Assembly (NCBI RefSeq): GCF_009192735.1
Contig: NZ_VTFU01000001.1
Span: 744,001 to 808,000, forward strand
DNA length: 64,000 nt
Direction: 5' to 3'
From: Arthrobacter gandavensis
Lineage (GTDB): Bacteria > Actinomycetota > Actinomycetes > Actinomycetales > Micrococcaceae
In this document: one piece after another, positions 1 to 8,130 of the stretch
Layout of the letters: every line of letters begins with the position of its first letter
How positions within the stretch are numbered: position 1 is the stretch's first letter
Notes under the pieces: generated by a model
Told to the model about the DNA's origin: nothing
Databases searched by the model: none
The model's input: only the letters and a program-made list of their open reading frames with translations
Position numbers and translations under genes: made by a program

Positions 1-1279
<1,279 letters not shown>

Positions 1280-1322
1280 GGGGTTTCCTCTTTCCGCGTT
1301 GAAAGTTCTTGGTGGATCTGGA

Positions 1323-2018
1323 TCAGATGGGTGACGGAGGCTGGCCGTTTTGGGCCAGGAAGGCGTTGAGCGTATTGGTGCGGTGCGCGCGGGCGGCGTG
1401 TTCGACGTCGGGCGCCGGGGCGCCGGATTCGATCAAGTCCAGCAGCGCGTCATGTTCGGCGACCGACTCATGTGCCCGGCCGGGCACATACCGGAAGGTG
1501 GAGGTGCGCATGCTGCTGAGCCGGAACCAGCCGCGGTGGACCAGGTCCAGGATGTGGGGATTGGGACAGCGGGCGTAGAGCAGGGCGTGGAACTCGGTGT
1601 TCAGCTTGGTGAAGCGGACCGGGTCGAAATCCAGCAGGACCTCGCGCATCTGCTCGTTCAGCGCCCGCGCCTTTGCCAGCTCCTCACCGGTGACCGCGGG
1701 CGCAGCCAGGGCGGTGGCCGCGCCTTCGATGATGCTCAGCGTCTGCATGGTGTGCAGGTACAGGTCCGGATCAATGCCTGCCACGGTGGCGCCGACGTTG
1801 CGTTCAAAGTGCACCAGCCCTTCGGCTTCGAGCCGGCGGATGGCTTCCCGGACCGGAACCACGCTGAAGCCCAGATCGTTGGCGATACTGCTGAGGACCA
1901 GCCGGTAACCGGCGCTCATTTCACCGCCGAGGATCCGCTGCTTGAGCTGGACGTACGCCTGCTCCGACTTGGACCCGGTGGCTGTGCTGCTGTCGGTGTT
2001 GCTGACCGGAGCGGTCAC
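1323..2018 (-). CDS. GntR-family regulator (FCD/FadR subfamily)
   Basis: Transcriptional regulator of 231 aa with an N-terminal winged helix-turn-helix (IANDLGFSVVPVREAIRRL, about residues 45-75) and a C-terminal all-helical FCD effector domain. Candidate metal-binding FCD residues are visible in TEFHALLY, EHDALLD and ARAHRTN. I chose the GTG at 2018 because it overlaps the upstream stop codon as GTGA, the usual coupling in this genome; an in-frame start 39 bp upstream would add a poorly conserved glycine-rich stretch. It sits inside the aromatic catabolism operon and most likely controls it through the palindrome at 3500-3527, with a pathway intermediate as ligand. Ligand and sign of regulation cannot be read from sequence. 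Confidence 0.88.
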   Translation of the reverse strand: MTAPVSNTDSSTATGSKSEQAYVQLKQRILGGEMSAGYRLVLSSIANDLGFSVVPVREAIRRLEAEGLVHFERNVGATVAGIDPDLYLHTMQTLSIIEGAATALAAPAVTGEELAKARALNEQMREVLLDFDPVRFTKLNTEFHALLYARCPNPHILDLVHRGWFRLSSMRTSTFRYVPGRAHESVAEHDALLDLIESGAPAPDVEHAARAHRTNTLNAFLAQNGQPPSPI

Positions 2019-3490
2019 GCCTGTTCCGCCGCCCAGGCCTCGTACTTTTCCTTCCACGCGGCGTTCATCGGGTACAGGCCGTCCACACTGTTTCCGGCCT
2101 TCACCATTTCGGCGATAAACTCCTCCTGATGTTCCTGGACGATGCAGGCCTCCACCAGTTCCTCGGCGATGGCCGGCGGGATCACCAGGATGCCGTCGTC
2201 GTCGGCCACGATGATGTCGCCGGGCTGCACGGTGGCGCCGCCGCAGGCAATGGTGATGTCGGTGTCCCAGGGGACGTGCCTGCGGCCGAGGACGGCGGGG
2301 TGCGGGTTGGCGCAGTAGACGGGCAGCTCGATGCCGGCGACGGTGGAGTAGTCGCGGATGCCGCCGTCGGTGATGATGGCTGCGGCGCCGTTGTGCTTGG
2401 CGCGGAGGGCGAGGATGTCGCCCAGGGTGCCGGTGCCCTTTTCGCCGCGGGCCTCCATGACCAGGATTTCGCCCTCGCCGACGGAGTCGATGGCGCGTTT
2501 CTGGGCGTTGTAGCCGCCGCCGTGGGACTTGAAGAGGTCCTCGCGGTTGGGGACAAAGCGCAGGGTGCGCGCGGTGCCGACCACCTTGCGGCCGGGGTGG
2601 GTGCCGGTGAGGCCGTCGATGGAGACGTTGTTCAGGCCGCGGGCGCGCATCTGGGAGGACAGGGTGGCGGTGGCGACGGATTCCAGCTTGGCCTTGAGCT
2701 CGGGGGTGAGGGTTTTCTGCTCTTCCTCGGGCTTGAGTCCCGCCTTTTCGGCGGAGCCCCAGGCTTCTTCACGCTGCTTGTCATCGATCTTGGGCTGCGC
2801 GCCGAAGGGAGCCAGCGGCGTCGTGCCTTCGGTGACGGTGGTGGTGAGGCGGCCGGTGGTCTTGTCCGTGCCGGGGACGTCCACTTCGATTTCCAGGACG
2901 TCGCCGGGGACAGCTACGGAGGCGCCGGCCGGGGTTCCGGTGAGGATCATGTCCCCCGGTTCCAGGGTGAGCAGCTGGGAAAGGTCGGCGACCAGCTGGG
3001 CGAAGGGAAAGAGCAGATCTTCGGTGGTGTCGTCCTGCGCGAGTTCGCCGTTGATCCAGGTGCGGATGCGCAGTGCTGCCGGGTCTACGTCTGCGGCGTC
3101 CAGGATGGCCGGGCCAACCGGGGTGAAGCCGTCGCCGCCCTTGGAGCGGAGATTGGAGCCCTTGTCTGCCCAGCGCAGGTCGTAGACGCCCAAATCGTTG
3201 CTGGCGGTCACTCCCCCGACGTGGCTCCAAGCGTCCTCGATGCTCACCCGGCGGGCGGTCTTGCCGATGATCAGTGCGATTTCGCCTTCGAAGCCGAGCA
3301 GTTCACAGCCGGCCGGGCGCTCCACGCTGCCGCCGGTCAGGGCCAGCGAGGTGCCGGGCTTCAGGAAGTAGGAGGGCTTATCCGGGGTGCGTCCGCGTTC
3401 TGCTGCCCGGCTGGGGTAGTTGATGTGGACGGCGATGACCTTGCCGGCCTGCTTCAGCGTGTCCGTGGTGGCTTCGTTGCTCGGGGACAT
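2015..3490 (-). CDS. Bifunctional FAH-family hydrolase/isomerase fused to an RraA-like domain
   Basis: 491-aa fusion. Residues about 15-215 form a fumarylacetoacetate-hydrolase domain (FEGEIALIIG metal-binding segment, KGGDGFTPVGP, DMILTGTPAG), as in HpaG-type 2-hydroxyhepta-2,4-diene-1,7-dioate isomerase/decarboxylase. A charged linker (about 225-260) leads to an RraA / HMG-aldolase-like domain (about 265-470) with GGIRDYSTV and the GDIIVADDDGILVIP signature. RraA-fold catabolic members act as divalent-metal aldolases or oxaloacetate decarboxylases, so the two halves may perform successive steps after ring cleavage. First gene of the operon; ATG at 3490 has an AGGAGA ribosome site. The family assignments are firm; the exact reactions are inferred from the HpaE neighbour. 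Confidence 0.85.
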   Translation of the reverse strand: MSPSNEATTDTLKQAGKVIAVHINYPSRAAERGRTPDKPSYFLKPGTSLALTGGSVERPAGCELLGFEGEIALIIGKTARRVSIEDAWSHVGGVTASNDLGVYDLRWADKGSNLRSKGGDGFTPVGPAILDAADVDPAALRIRTWINGELAQDDTTEDLLFPFAQLVADLSQLLTLEPGDMILTGTPAGASVAVPGDVLEIEVDVPGTDKTTGRLTTTVTEGTTPLAPFGAQPKIDDKQREEAWGSAEKAGLKPEEEQKTLTPELKAKLESVATATLSSQMRARGLNNVSIDGLTGTHPGRKVVGTARTLRFVPNREDLFKSHGGGYNAQKRAIDSVGEGEILVMEARGEKGTGTLGDILALRAKHNGAAAIITDGGIRDYSTVAGIELPVYCANPHPAVLGRRHVPWDTDITIACGGATVQPGDIIVADDDGILVIPPAIAEELVEACIVQEHQEEFIAEMVKAGNSVDGLYPMNAAWKEKYEAWAAEQA

Positions 3491-3499
3491 GTCTCTCCT

Positions 3500-3527
3500 G
3501 GATCAAGTACGAAATCGTATATTATCC
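3500..3527. promoter_or_regulatory. Palindromic operator, probably for the GntR regulator
   Basis: Ten bases upstream of the fusion gene start lies a near-palindrome with core TACGAAATCGTA (3508-3519) and matching outer arms GGAT/ATCC. On the minus strand it overlaps an AT-rich TAATAT stretch that could serve as a -10 element, so binding would block transcription. The position and the GntR gene in the same operon make this the likely regulator site; binding is inferred. Confidence 0.55.
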
Positions 3528-3952
3528 AGAGTGCCATGTGGTGGGGGTCACGTCAAGGGGATTTATTCTCTACTCAGCCATTTGAGCCCTTTCCCACGCC
3601 GGGCAGAGGCCCATCATTGCCGTCCAAGTGGATCGCAAGTGTCTTGCAAGCAAAGATCGCATCAAAGGCTCACCGAGAGGTTCCGGTCCACAGCTGCAGG
3701 ACATTCAGCGCCGGAAAGACTCCGTGGCCGCAACTGTCTCGTCGGCGGTGTATTGCAATCCATGGGATAGGAGACTAGCCAAAGGCCGGTTCGAAGATGA
3801 GATGGATGATCTGCCGAGGTACTTTCATGGGGAGGGGCGCTGCTGGCCGCGAATAGGGACGTCCCTCGTTAAGTGGCGGGCCGATCGGTGACGATTGTCG
3901 TAATCTCCACGCTCAGTGAACCAGATTCGCATGCTCGCTGTAGAGTGAAAAA
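3528..3952. other. 425-bp stretch without a recognisable gene
   Basis: Between the aromatic operon promoter and the first small cysteine-rich ORF I see only short open frames with atypical composition on both strands. No ribosome site, inverted-repeat terminator or recognisable family was found. It marks the left edge of the accessory island. Confidence 0.5.
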
Positions 3953-4084
3953 ATGATTGACTACTGGGGTTGCCCAAAGTGCGGGAACTTGACGCTTCGC
4001 CTCGAGGATAAGAATGGCCGCGTCAACGTATCCACGTGCGAGTATGACAAGTGCGACTACTTTGACAAAGGCGTTCCTGAGTGA
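3953..4084 (+). CDS. 43-aa zinc-ribbon-like small protein
   Basis: Tiny protein with CPKC near the N-terminus (after MIDYWG) and CEYDKC near the middle, a four-cysteine layout typical of a minimal zinc ribbon. The start ATG follows GAGTG by five bases. Acidic and hydrophilic otherwise; no enzyme signature. It is the first of a run of tiny plus-strand ORFs in this island, resembling the small cysteine-rich proteins of actinophages and mobile elements. Function unknown; the cysteine spacing is the main evidence that it is coding. Confidence 0.55.
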   Translation: MIDYWGCPKCGNLTLRLEDKNGRVNVSTCEYDKCDYFDKGVPE

Positions 4085-4200
4085 TTTCCGATGGTGCTCG
4101 TTCAGCAAACGCCGAAGTTCTACATGGTTAGAGAACGCCCTCTTAGCAGCGAATTTTCAAAACACTGCAGGTCAGCGGTCTGCCCAAGAGAAAGAGCCTC

Positions 4201-4380
4201 ATGGCCTCATACGTCTGTGACAACTGCGAAATAGACTTCGGCTACCCGCAAAGCCTTGCCATTCACAAAGAACTCGGATGCGAGTGGGGCACGGAGAAGA
4301 CGAGCGGTGCAAAGTACTGCTGCGGGATGATCTATGAGGATGGCGAATCCACCTGTTCCAGCTGCGGCGAACCTCTGTAG
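4201..4380 (+). CDS. 59-aa cysteine-rich (double zinc-knuckle-like) small protein
   Basis: Small protein with an N-terminal CDNCEIDFG motif, a following histidine (AIHKELGC) and a C-terminal CSSCGEPL tail, plus a central CC pair. The first half resembles a short C2H2/C2HC finger, the end a treble-clef or ribbon knuckle. An AAGAGAAAGAG purine run precedes the ATG. It lies 116 bp after the first small zinc-ribbon ORF on the same strand. No family recognised; metal binding is inferred from cysteine placement. Confidence 0.55.
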   Translation: MASYVCDNCEIDFGYPQSLAIHKELGCEWGTEKTSGAKYCCGMIYEDGESTCSSCGEPL

Positions 4381-4437
4381 CAAAATTGAGGTGTCGCTGA
4401 TCTACCAGCGGAGTCACTTAGTACGCCTCTACCTGAC

Positions 4438-4620
4438 TTGGACCCCCTCCTAGGGCAGACGAACTCCGTCCCTGCCGCGGATATTCGGTTTTCGCTCTGG
4501 ATGGACCAGGACTACACGCGCGGGTCTACCGAGGACGAGCTTCGCCGAGCCGCATCCCAGGATTACCTGGCTACAGTGTGTCCTGCGTACATAACCCGCG
4601 AGCATGGTCGAGACTGGTGA
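4438..4620 (+). CDS. Possible 60-aa small protein, unknown
   Basis: Open frame starting at TTG and ending one base before the next small cysteine-rich ORF. It contains a plausible soluble helix (STEDELRRAASQDYL) but no recognisable motif and no clear ribosome site. Its only support is position within the run of small plus-strand ORFs and near-contact with the next one, so it may be spurious. Confidence 0.28.
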   Translation: MDPLLGQTNSVPAADIRFSLWMDQDYTRGSTEDELRRAASQDYLATVCPAYITREHGRDW

Positions 4621-4621
4621 C

Positions 4622-4768
4622 ATGGCAGATGGCTACAAGACCCACGTCGAAAGTGATAGCGGCTTCTACCCCTGCGGTGCCACTGATCCTCACCGCTCCT
4701 CGGCAGACCCTAGTGAGGTGACATGTCACCTCTGTCGCAAACATGTGGAGTGGATGGCTCTCCGCTGA
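4622..4768 (+). CDS. 48-aa small protein with CxxC knuckle
   Basis: Small protein with a single cysteine in FYPCGATD and a CHLCRKHVEWMAL motif near the C-terminus, giving three cysteines and nearby histidines that could hold one zinc ion. It follows the preceding ORF with a one-base gap. The HLCRKHVEW tail resembles short phage-type zinc-binding proteins, but no family is assigned. It is too short to judge codon use reliably. Confidence 0.42.
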   Translation: MADGYKTHVESDSGFYPCGATDPHRSSADPSEVTCHLCRKHVEWMALR

Positions 4769-5021
4769 AAGTCTGCGTGCGCTAGCCGAGGCGACGCTCC
4801 GTTAGATGCCTGCGACTGACAGCACGCTCCTCACAATCCAATGAATTCGCCAGCGAGAGCGTTCAGCGAAACAACCTCATGCTCTTGGATCCCATGGGTT
4901 GTAAGACCGTCGAATGGTGCGTCCTCCATCGTTTCCGTAACTTGCATATCAGCACGGGTTACCACATGGAGTGGAATTCCTCGTCGGATTCAAGAGAACG
5001 AAATCCCGTTACACTCTGCAC

Positions 5022-5108
5022 ATGGGAGAAACCGACGCACCAGACTCTTACAGGCTTCGCTATAACAAGTATCTGGAAGAAGTAACTCGGCACCCTAGAC
5101 CTCATTGA
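5022..5108 (+). CDS. Possible 28-aa peptide, coupled to the next ORF
   Basis: Short frame (begins MGETDAPDSYRLRYNKYL) whose TGA stop overlaps the ATG of the next ORF as TGATG, a classic translational-coupling arrangement. No good ribosome site is visible. The coupling and the ordered helix-like composition are the only support. Confidence 0.3.
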   Translation: MGETDAPDSYRLRYNKYLEEVTRHPRPH

Positions 5109-5287
5109 TGTGTCGGGCAAAATCAGACGTGGAGCGTGTAAGGGAACTACTCACGTTAACTAAGGGTTTTGTCCATATTGCGTCCCACTCCTCGATTCAA
5201 CCGAATGAGCTTGCCGAGGCACAACGTCTACACAGGTTGGTGCGCGATGCCGCTGACAGGATCTCTGGGAAAAATACGGCGTCTTAG
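5108..5287 (+). CDS. 59-aa small helical protein, unknown
   Basis: Begins with ATG overlapping the preceding stop. The product is predicted mostly helical (VERVRELLTLTKGF, then NELAEAQRLHRLVRDAADRI) with no cysteine motif or membrane segment. It could be a small regulator or the remnant of a larger gene. It ends about 260 bp before the recombination junction described at 5550. Confidence 0.38.
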   Translation: MCRAKSDVERVRELLTLTKGFVHIASHSSIQPNELAEAQRLHRLVRDAADRISGKNTAS

Positions 5288-5353
5288 CGAGTAGGAGATA
5301 GAAGCCGGGCAGCCTGCCAAGAGCTTCCAGAGCCACAAGTCCGTCCCTAGTGA

Positions 5354-5566
5354 ACTAAGGCATGCGAAACAGCCACGGACGGTCTCGGGTGGCCTCCCAT
5401 CCCTTGGGGGACGCCGGTAATAGGCCAACGGACGCTATTCCGAGATCCGCTGTCCGATGAGGACGTGGTGGAGATCTTCTCCCAGCACAGACTAGATACC
5501 CAGTTTCGGCAAGCCCTTCACAATATTCGTCGTCTTCAAACTGAGTGTCACGATCGCGGGTCGTAG
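5354..5566 (+). pseudogene. C-terminal gene fragment without a start codon
   Basis: An open frame of 70 codons runs to a TAG at 5564 with convincing protein character (WPPIPWGTPVIGQ, then SDEDVVEIFSQHRL and QALHNIRRLQ), but it has no usable start before its last third and an in-frame TGA immediately upstream at 5351. It therefore looks like the tail of a decayed gene. Its last codons overlap the equally truncated end of the minus-strand restriction-helicase fragment, which places a deletion or recombination joint near 5555. Family not recognised. Confidence 0.4.
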
Positions 5567-5817
5567 AACTTGCACTGGATAGCGGTCAGCTCCCCGGTGT
5601 AGCGGTCCCGCGCCACGACATCGATGCCGGTATCTACCTGCTTCCCGCGGGCCGGCCAATCGTTCCACAGCCAGACGTCGGAGAACTGATCGACGTACTT
5701 CGGCTCCAGTTCCAGGTACCGCTTCATTAGTCGTTCGAACTTCGAGCCTTTGTCGTGCTCGTCAGTTGCGGAGAAGTACAGCTGGTCAAGGACCTGCCCA
5801 AACGAAGAAGAAACCAT
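5548..5817 (-). pseudogene. N-terminal stump of a large restriction helicase/nuclease
   Basis: 89 aa matching the beginning of very large (about 1,600 aa) type ISP-like DEAD/DEAH restriction enzymes. The Mrr-like PD-(D/E)xK nuclease start is visible: WLWNDWP, TGIDVVARD and the IQCKFYDP strand carrying the catalytic lysine. The reading frame stops a few codons after that motif, so helicase, methyltransferase and target-recognition domains are missing. The break coincides with the opposing gene fragment, arguing for deletion rather than an isolated nonsense mutation. Non-functional as a restriction system; a free nuclease-domain peptide cannot be excluded. Confidence 0.75.
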
Positions 5818-6116
5818 GTACCAATCTTCCCCATAATTCGGTGGTAGATCGTCAGCCCTGTCCTAGGGATCCGCCACCCAGTGTGACCACCAGGCTCATT
5901 ACCCGTCCCAGACAGTCAACGATTGCCTCCGTGTTCAGGACTCGCGTTCTGGCCGGCAAGTTACCGCGCTCTCGAGTCCCCCCTCCCCCCCGGGCTGCGT
6001 GTCACAAAGGATCGTTTTAGACCCTTCCTCCATGACGCGGTTGCGTGCACAGACTCGTTCCCGCCCCCTCGCCGTAGCGCCAAGGTTTCAGTGCCTATCG
6101 GCGTCTAGGGATAGTG
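5818..6116. other. Non-coding stretch upstream of the membrane/RelE-like pair
   Basis: About 300 bases with no supported gene on either strand. It contains a run of C residues near 5982-5992 but no clear hairpin. It separates the restriction-helicase stump from the inverted repeat at 6117. Confidence 0.45.
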
Positions 6117-6144
6117 GTGCACGAAAACGGTCGTATTCGTGCAC
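6117..6144. promoter_or_regulatory. Perfect 9-bp inverted repeat, operator-like
   Basis: GTGCACGAA at 6117-6125 is mirrored by TTCGTGCAC at 6136-6144 with a 10-base spacer, about 75 bp upstream of the 6221 start. The arm spacing suits a dimeric repressor better than a terminator, and no T-run follows. A TAGCAT -10-like element lies just downstream. Confidence 0.45.
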
Positions 6145-6220
6145 GTGAAAAATTTCTGACTTATGTCTTTGGCATAGCATTGCTGTCAGCGGGTATGCGA
6201 GTTCTATCGGAGAGGGTCAC

Positions 6221-6517
6221 GTGGCAAAGCTTGGGGGCGATCCTACGAACCAGTTTCTCGCTGTGCTCGGGGTCATCTGTATCGCTGTAGCTGGAGCTGG
6301 GTTTCTATTAGAACGCTCCGAAGCGCTCACCGGTGGCTTTCTCATCTGTGGGATATTTCTGTGTGTTGCCGGAGTGTTAGCCCCGCGCATGGAGGGCGGC
6401 CAAAAGCTGGGCTTGACCGGGGCCGAGTTCAATCTTAGTAAGCTCCCGGAGATCATTAAGGAGGCTGAGATCGAAGTAAAGACTGAACGACTCACCGAGA
6501 TCGAGGACGTGATCTAG
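6221..6517 (+). CDS. Small two-helix membrane protein, first gene of a two-gene unit
   Basis: 98 aa. Residues about 12-30 (FLAVLGVICIAVAGAGFLL) and 37-54 (GGFLICGIFLCVAGVLA) form two membrane helices joined by a short loop, followed by a cytoplasmic tail rich in Glu and Lys (IIKEAEIEVKTERLTEIED). GTG start at 6221 with a strong GGAGAGGG ribosome site. The stop is immediately followed by the GTG of the RelE/ParE-like gene, so the two should be translated together. No family recognised. A membrane partner for the downstream toxin-like protein, or an effector anchor, is a reasonable hypothesis only. Confidence 0.65.
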   Translation: MAKLGGDPTNQFLAVLGVICIAVAGAGFLLERSEALTGGFLICGIFLCVAGVLAPRMEGGQKLGLTGAEFNLSKLPEIIKEAEIEVKTERLTEIEDVI

Positions 6518-6859
6518 GTGAGCGATGACAGAGTGCCAGGGGCAGACATCCTTCAGGGACGCCGACGACCTGTAATGCTTAGTAGCAGTGCTCGCGACAG
6601 TGTCTCCAAACTTGGAGCGCGTGCGAAACCACTGCTCGCCAGACTAGAGCGTTTAGCCGCCGGAGCATCAGAGGATGGGCCCTTGATCCAAGGTTCTCTT
6701 GGTAAGCAAGGATACAAATACATGACAATAGGCGATCTACGCACCGTATATCGGGAAATAACCCCGGCGGAGCTGATGAATCAAGGATACAAAGAGTATC
6801 TGACGCGTCGGGGGGGCATCTTTGTCGTAGACATCTTTTCTACCCGTGACTCCACATGA
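6518..6859 (+). CDS. RelE/ParE-fold-like small protein (candidate toxin)
   Basis: 113 aa. After a short N-terminal extension, the order helix pair (SARDSVSKLGARAKPLLARLERLA), strand-turn-strand (YKYMTIGDLRTVYREIT) and final strand ending in FVVDIFSTRDS matches the RelE/ParE toxin fold, in which the GD-R-Y segment and the closing strand are diagnostic. Starts at GTG directly after the upstream stop. A conventional DNA-binding antitoxin is absent; the only partner is the two-helix membrane protein. Likely activities would be mRNA interference or gyrase inhibition if the fold call holds, but catalytic residues are not obvious and similarity is by eye. Confidence 0.5.
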   Translation: MSDDRVPGADILQGRRRPVMLSSSARDSVSKLGARAKPLLARLERLAAGASEDGPLIQGSLGKQGYKYMTIGDLRTVYREITPAELMNQGYKEYLTRRGGIFVVDIFSTRDST

Positions 6860-7005
6860 TGCGGGAGGTCAATCGGCCAGGTCGCCCATGGCTTTTGAAG
6901 CGGCCCGCCGGCTGGCCATAGGTTGCTCAGAACCCATCGTTTCCGCGCGCGTCATAACTGCTGATGTAGTTGACCGATTGTCCAAGAACTCTAGTGGGAT
7001 CAGCC

Positions 7006-7647
7006 TTATCGAGCGCTGTAGAACGTTGTACCAGTGGAGGTTCGTAGCGATAATCCACTTTTAAATCCGGCGCTAAAGCCCGAGTTGGGTTTAACAAGAT
7101 CGGTGTCAATGAGAGGAGACTTAAAGTAAACCTCCACCGGCCCATCCACCAAGAAGTCGATTGTGATGCTTGCACCTCTCCGAATGAGCATAGGTATTAC
7201 GTCAACGTAGTCTCCCCCTCCCGAAAAAATCATCCCCTGGGGACCCAGTGAATCCGTTCGGTCAGGTTCTAGCAGTCGCATATCGAGAACGTCGATAATG
7301 TCTCCGGCGGGGCGCACTGGATGTGGTCCGACTCCGGGCAGCACAACCTCGGCAAGCACTTGAAGGGGCTGGTCCGCATCGAAATCTCCCGACGCGATAT
7401 CCGAAGGGCCCACGTTCTTTAGTATTACCTGAACAAGGCGCGGATCCTTCAACTCTTCACCTTCGTAGCTGACGACCAGTCCGCGTGCACGAGATCGTTC
7501 TGGAACCAGCTGCACCACTTCCCAAGAAACCATCAGCTTCTTTCGCCTTTTACCCGAGCGCCGGGTTGCAACGATCGCAGCTATTCCGAGGATGATGGCT
7601 ACGACGATGCTACCGATTGTCAGCCATTCCGCTATTCCTAGGTTCAT
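7006..7647 (-). CDS. Single-pass membrane-anchored protein, unknown domain
   Basis: 213 aa from ATG at 7647. An N-terminal membrane helix (about residues 6-26, WLTIGSIVVAIILGIAAIVA) is followed by a basic RRSGKRRKK stop-transfer stretch and a soluble domain of mainly beta character containing VQVILKNVGPSDI and ITIDFLVDGPVEV. Positive charge after the helix predicts the domain faces the cytoplasm. An in-frame upstream extension to 7743 is possible but lies across a hairpin and lacks a good ribosome site. No family recognised. The island setting suggests an accessory, perhaps defence or stress, role, without direct evidence. Confidence 0.6.
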   Translation of the reverse strand: MNLGIAEWLTIGSIVVAIILGIAAIVATRRSGKRRKKLMVSWEVVQLVPERSRARGLVVSYEGEELKDPRLVQVILKNVGPSDIASGDFDADQPLQVLAEVVLPGVGPHPVRPAGDIIDVLDMRLLEPDRTDSLGPQGMIFSGGGDYVDVIPMLIRRGASITIDFLVDGPVEVYFKSPLIDTDLVKPNSGFSAGFKSGLSLRTSTGTTFYSAR

Positions 7648-7685
7648 AGGCCGATTATCCAGCAGGTGGGCTAGAAATGGTGTGA

Positions 7686-7708
7686 CGACCCTCCAATAAG
7701 GAGGGTCG
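7686..7708. terminator. 9-bp stem hairpin between small peptide and membrane protein
   Basis: CGACCCTCC and GGAGGGTCG flank a five-base AATAA loop, a perfect stem. On the minus strand it begins 12 bases after the stop of the small peptide and precedes the membrane protein start. No U-run follows, so it may attenuate or stabilise the message rather than fully terminate it. Confidence 0.5.
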
Positions 7709-7720
7709 CCATGGGTCCGG

Positions 7721-7825
7721 TTAGTTGGTGCGGAACAAATCAAACAGCTGAACGATCAAACGCGCTAGGTTGATCCCCAGATTGACGCCAAACCACCGAT
7801 CCTTGCGCTTACGCATGGAACCCAA
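7721..7825 (-). CDS. Possible 34-aa basic/amphipathic peptide
   Basis: TTG start at 7825 is placed seven bases after AGGAAGAGG, one of the better ribosome sites in the island. The peptide has a strongly basic head (MRKRKDRW) followed by a hydrophobic helix (LGINLARLIVQLFDLF), a composition seen in small membrane-active toxins and leader peptides. It sits just upstream of the membrane protein on the same strand and opposite a candidate plus-strand RNA. An in-frame ATG at 7930 would give 69 aa but with a cramped ribosome site. Confidence 0.35.
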   Translation of the reverse strand: MGSMRKRKDRWFGVNLGINLARLIVQLFDLFRTN

Positions 7826-7914
7826 AGACGTACCTCTTCCTTGTTGAGATGGAAGCGCACGGCCGCCAGCCCTCCTGGTTGGCAGGTGAGATGTTGGGAC
7901 ACTAAACTCATAGA

Positions 7915-8012
7915 CGTTGGACAAGAACATCCTCTGAGTGCAGATCCCTGCGGTTATGCACCGAAGTGTTATTCACTGAATAGGGCCCGATGGCAGTCGG
8001 GCCCTATTTTTT
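7915..8012 (+). ncRNA. Candidate ~100-nt plus-strand RNA ending at an intrinsic terminator
   Basis: A textbook intrinsic terminator occupies 7979-8012: a 12-bp stem, arms AATAGGGCCCGA and TCGGGCCCTATT, six-base loop, ending in a T-run. No plus-strand gene precedes it. A promoter-like pair TTGGCA (7879-7884) and TAAACT (7903-7908) with an 18-bp spacer would start an RNA near 7915. Such an RNA would run opposite the upstream region of the small peptide mRNA. The terminator is clear; promoter and RNA are inference. Confidence 0.35.
7979..8012 (+). terminator. Strong rho-independent terminator
   Basis: GC-rich 12-bp perfect stem with a six-base loop (TGGCAG) followed by T residues to 8012. It is the clearest intrinsic terminator in the window, oriented for plus-strand transcription, yet no plus-strand coding sequence lies within the preceding kilobase. 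Confidence 0.85.
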
Positions 8013-8130
8013 CGTACAGTGGCGTCACGGAGAACGTCTTGGTACGGGTGGAAATAGTCACGGGACAAGTCTAGTTGCTTCCCGCCCGGCAGTCGGAGAG
8101 AGACTTTCAACAACGTTCATTAGTCTGGCT

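Noticed and set aside
2129-3778. 549-codon plus-strand open frame opposite the FAH/RraA fusion
   Set aside because: Pure shadow of the real gene; glycine/valine-rich with no domain.
6846-7064. 72-codon plus-strand frame after the RelE-like gene
   Set aside because: No ribosome site or family, and it runs into the convergent membrane-protein gene.
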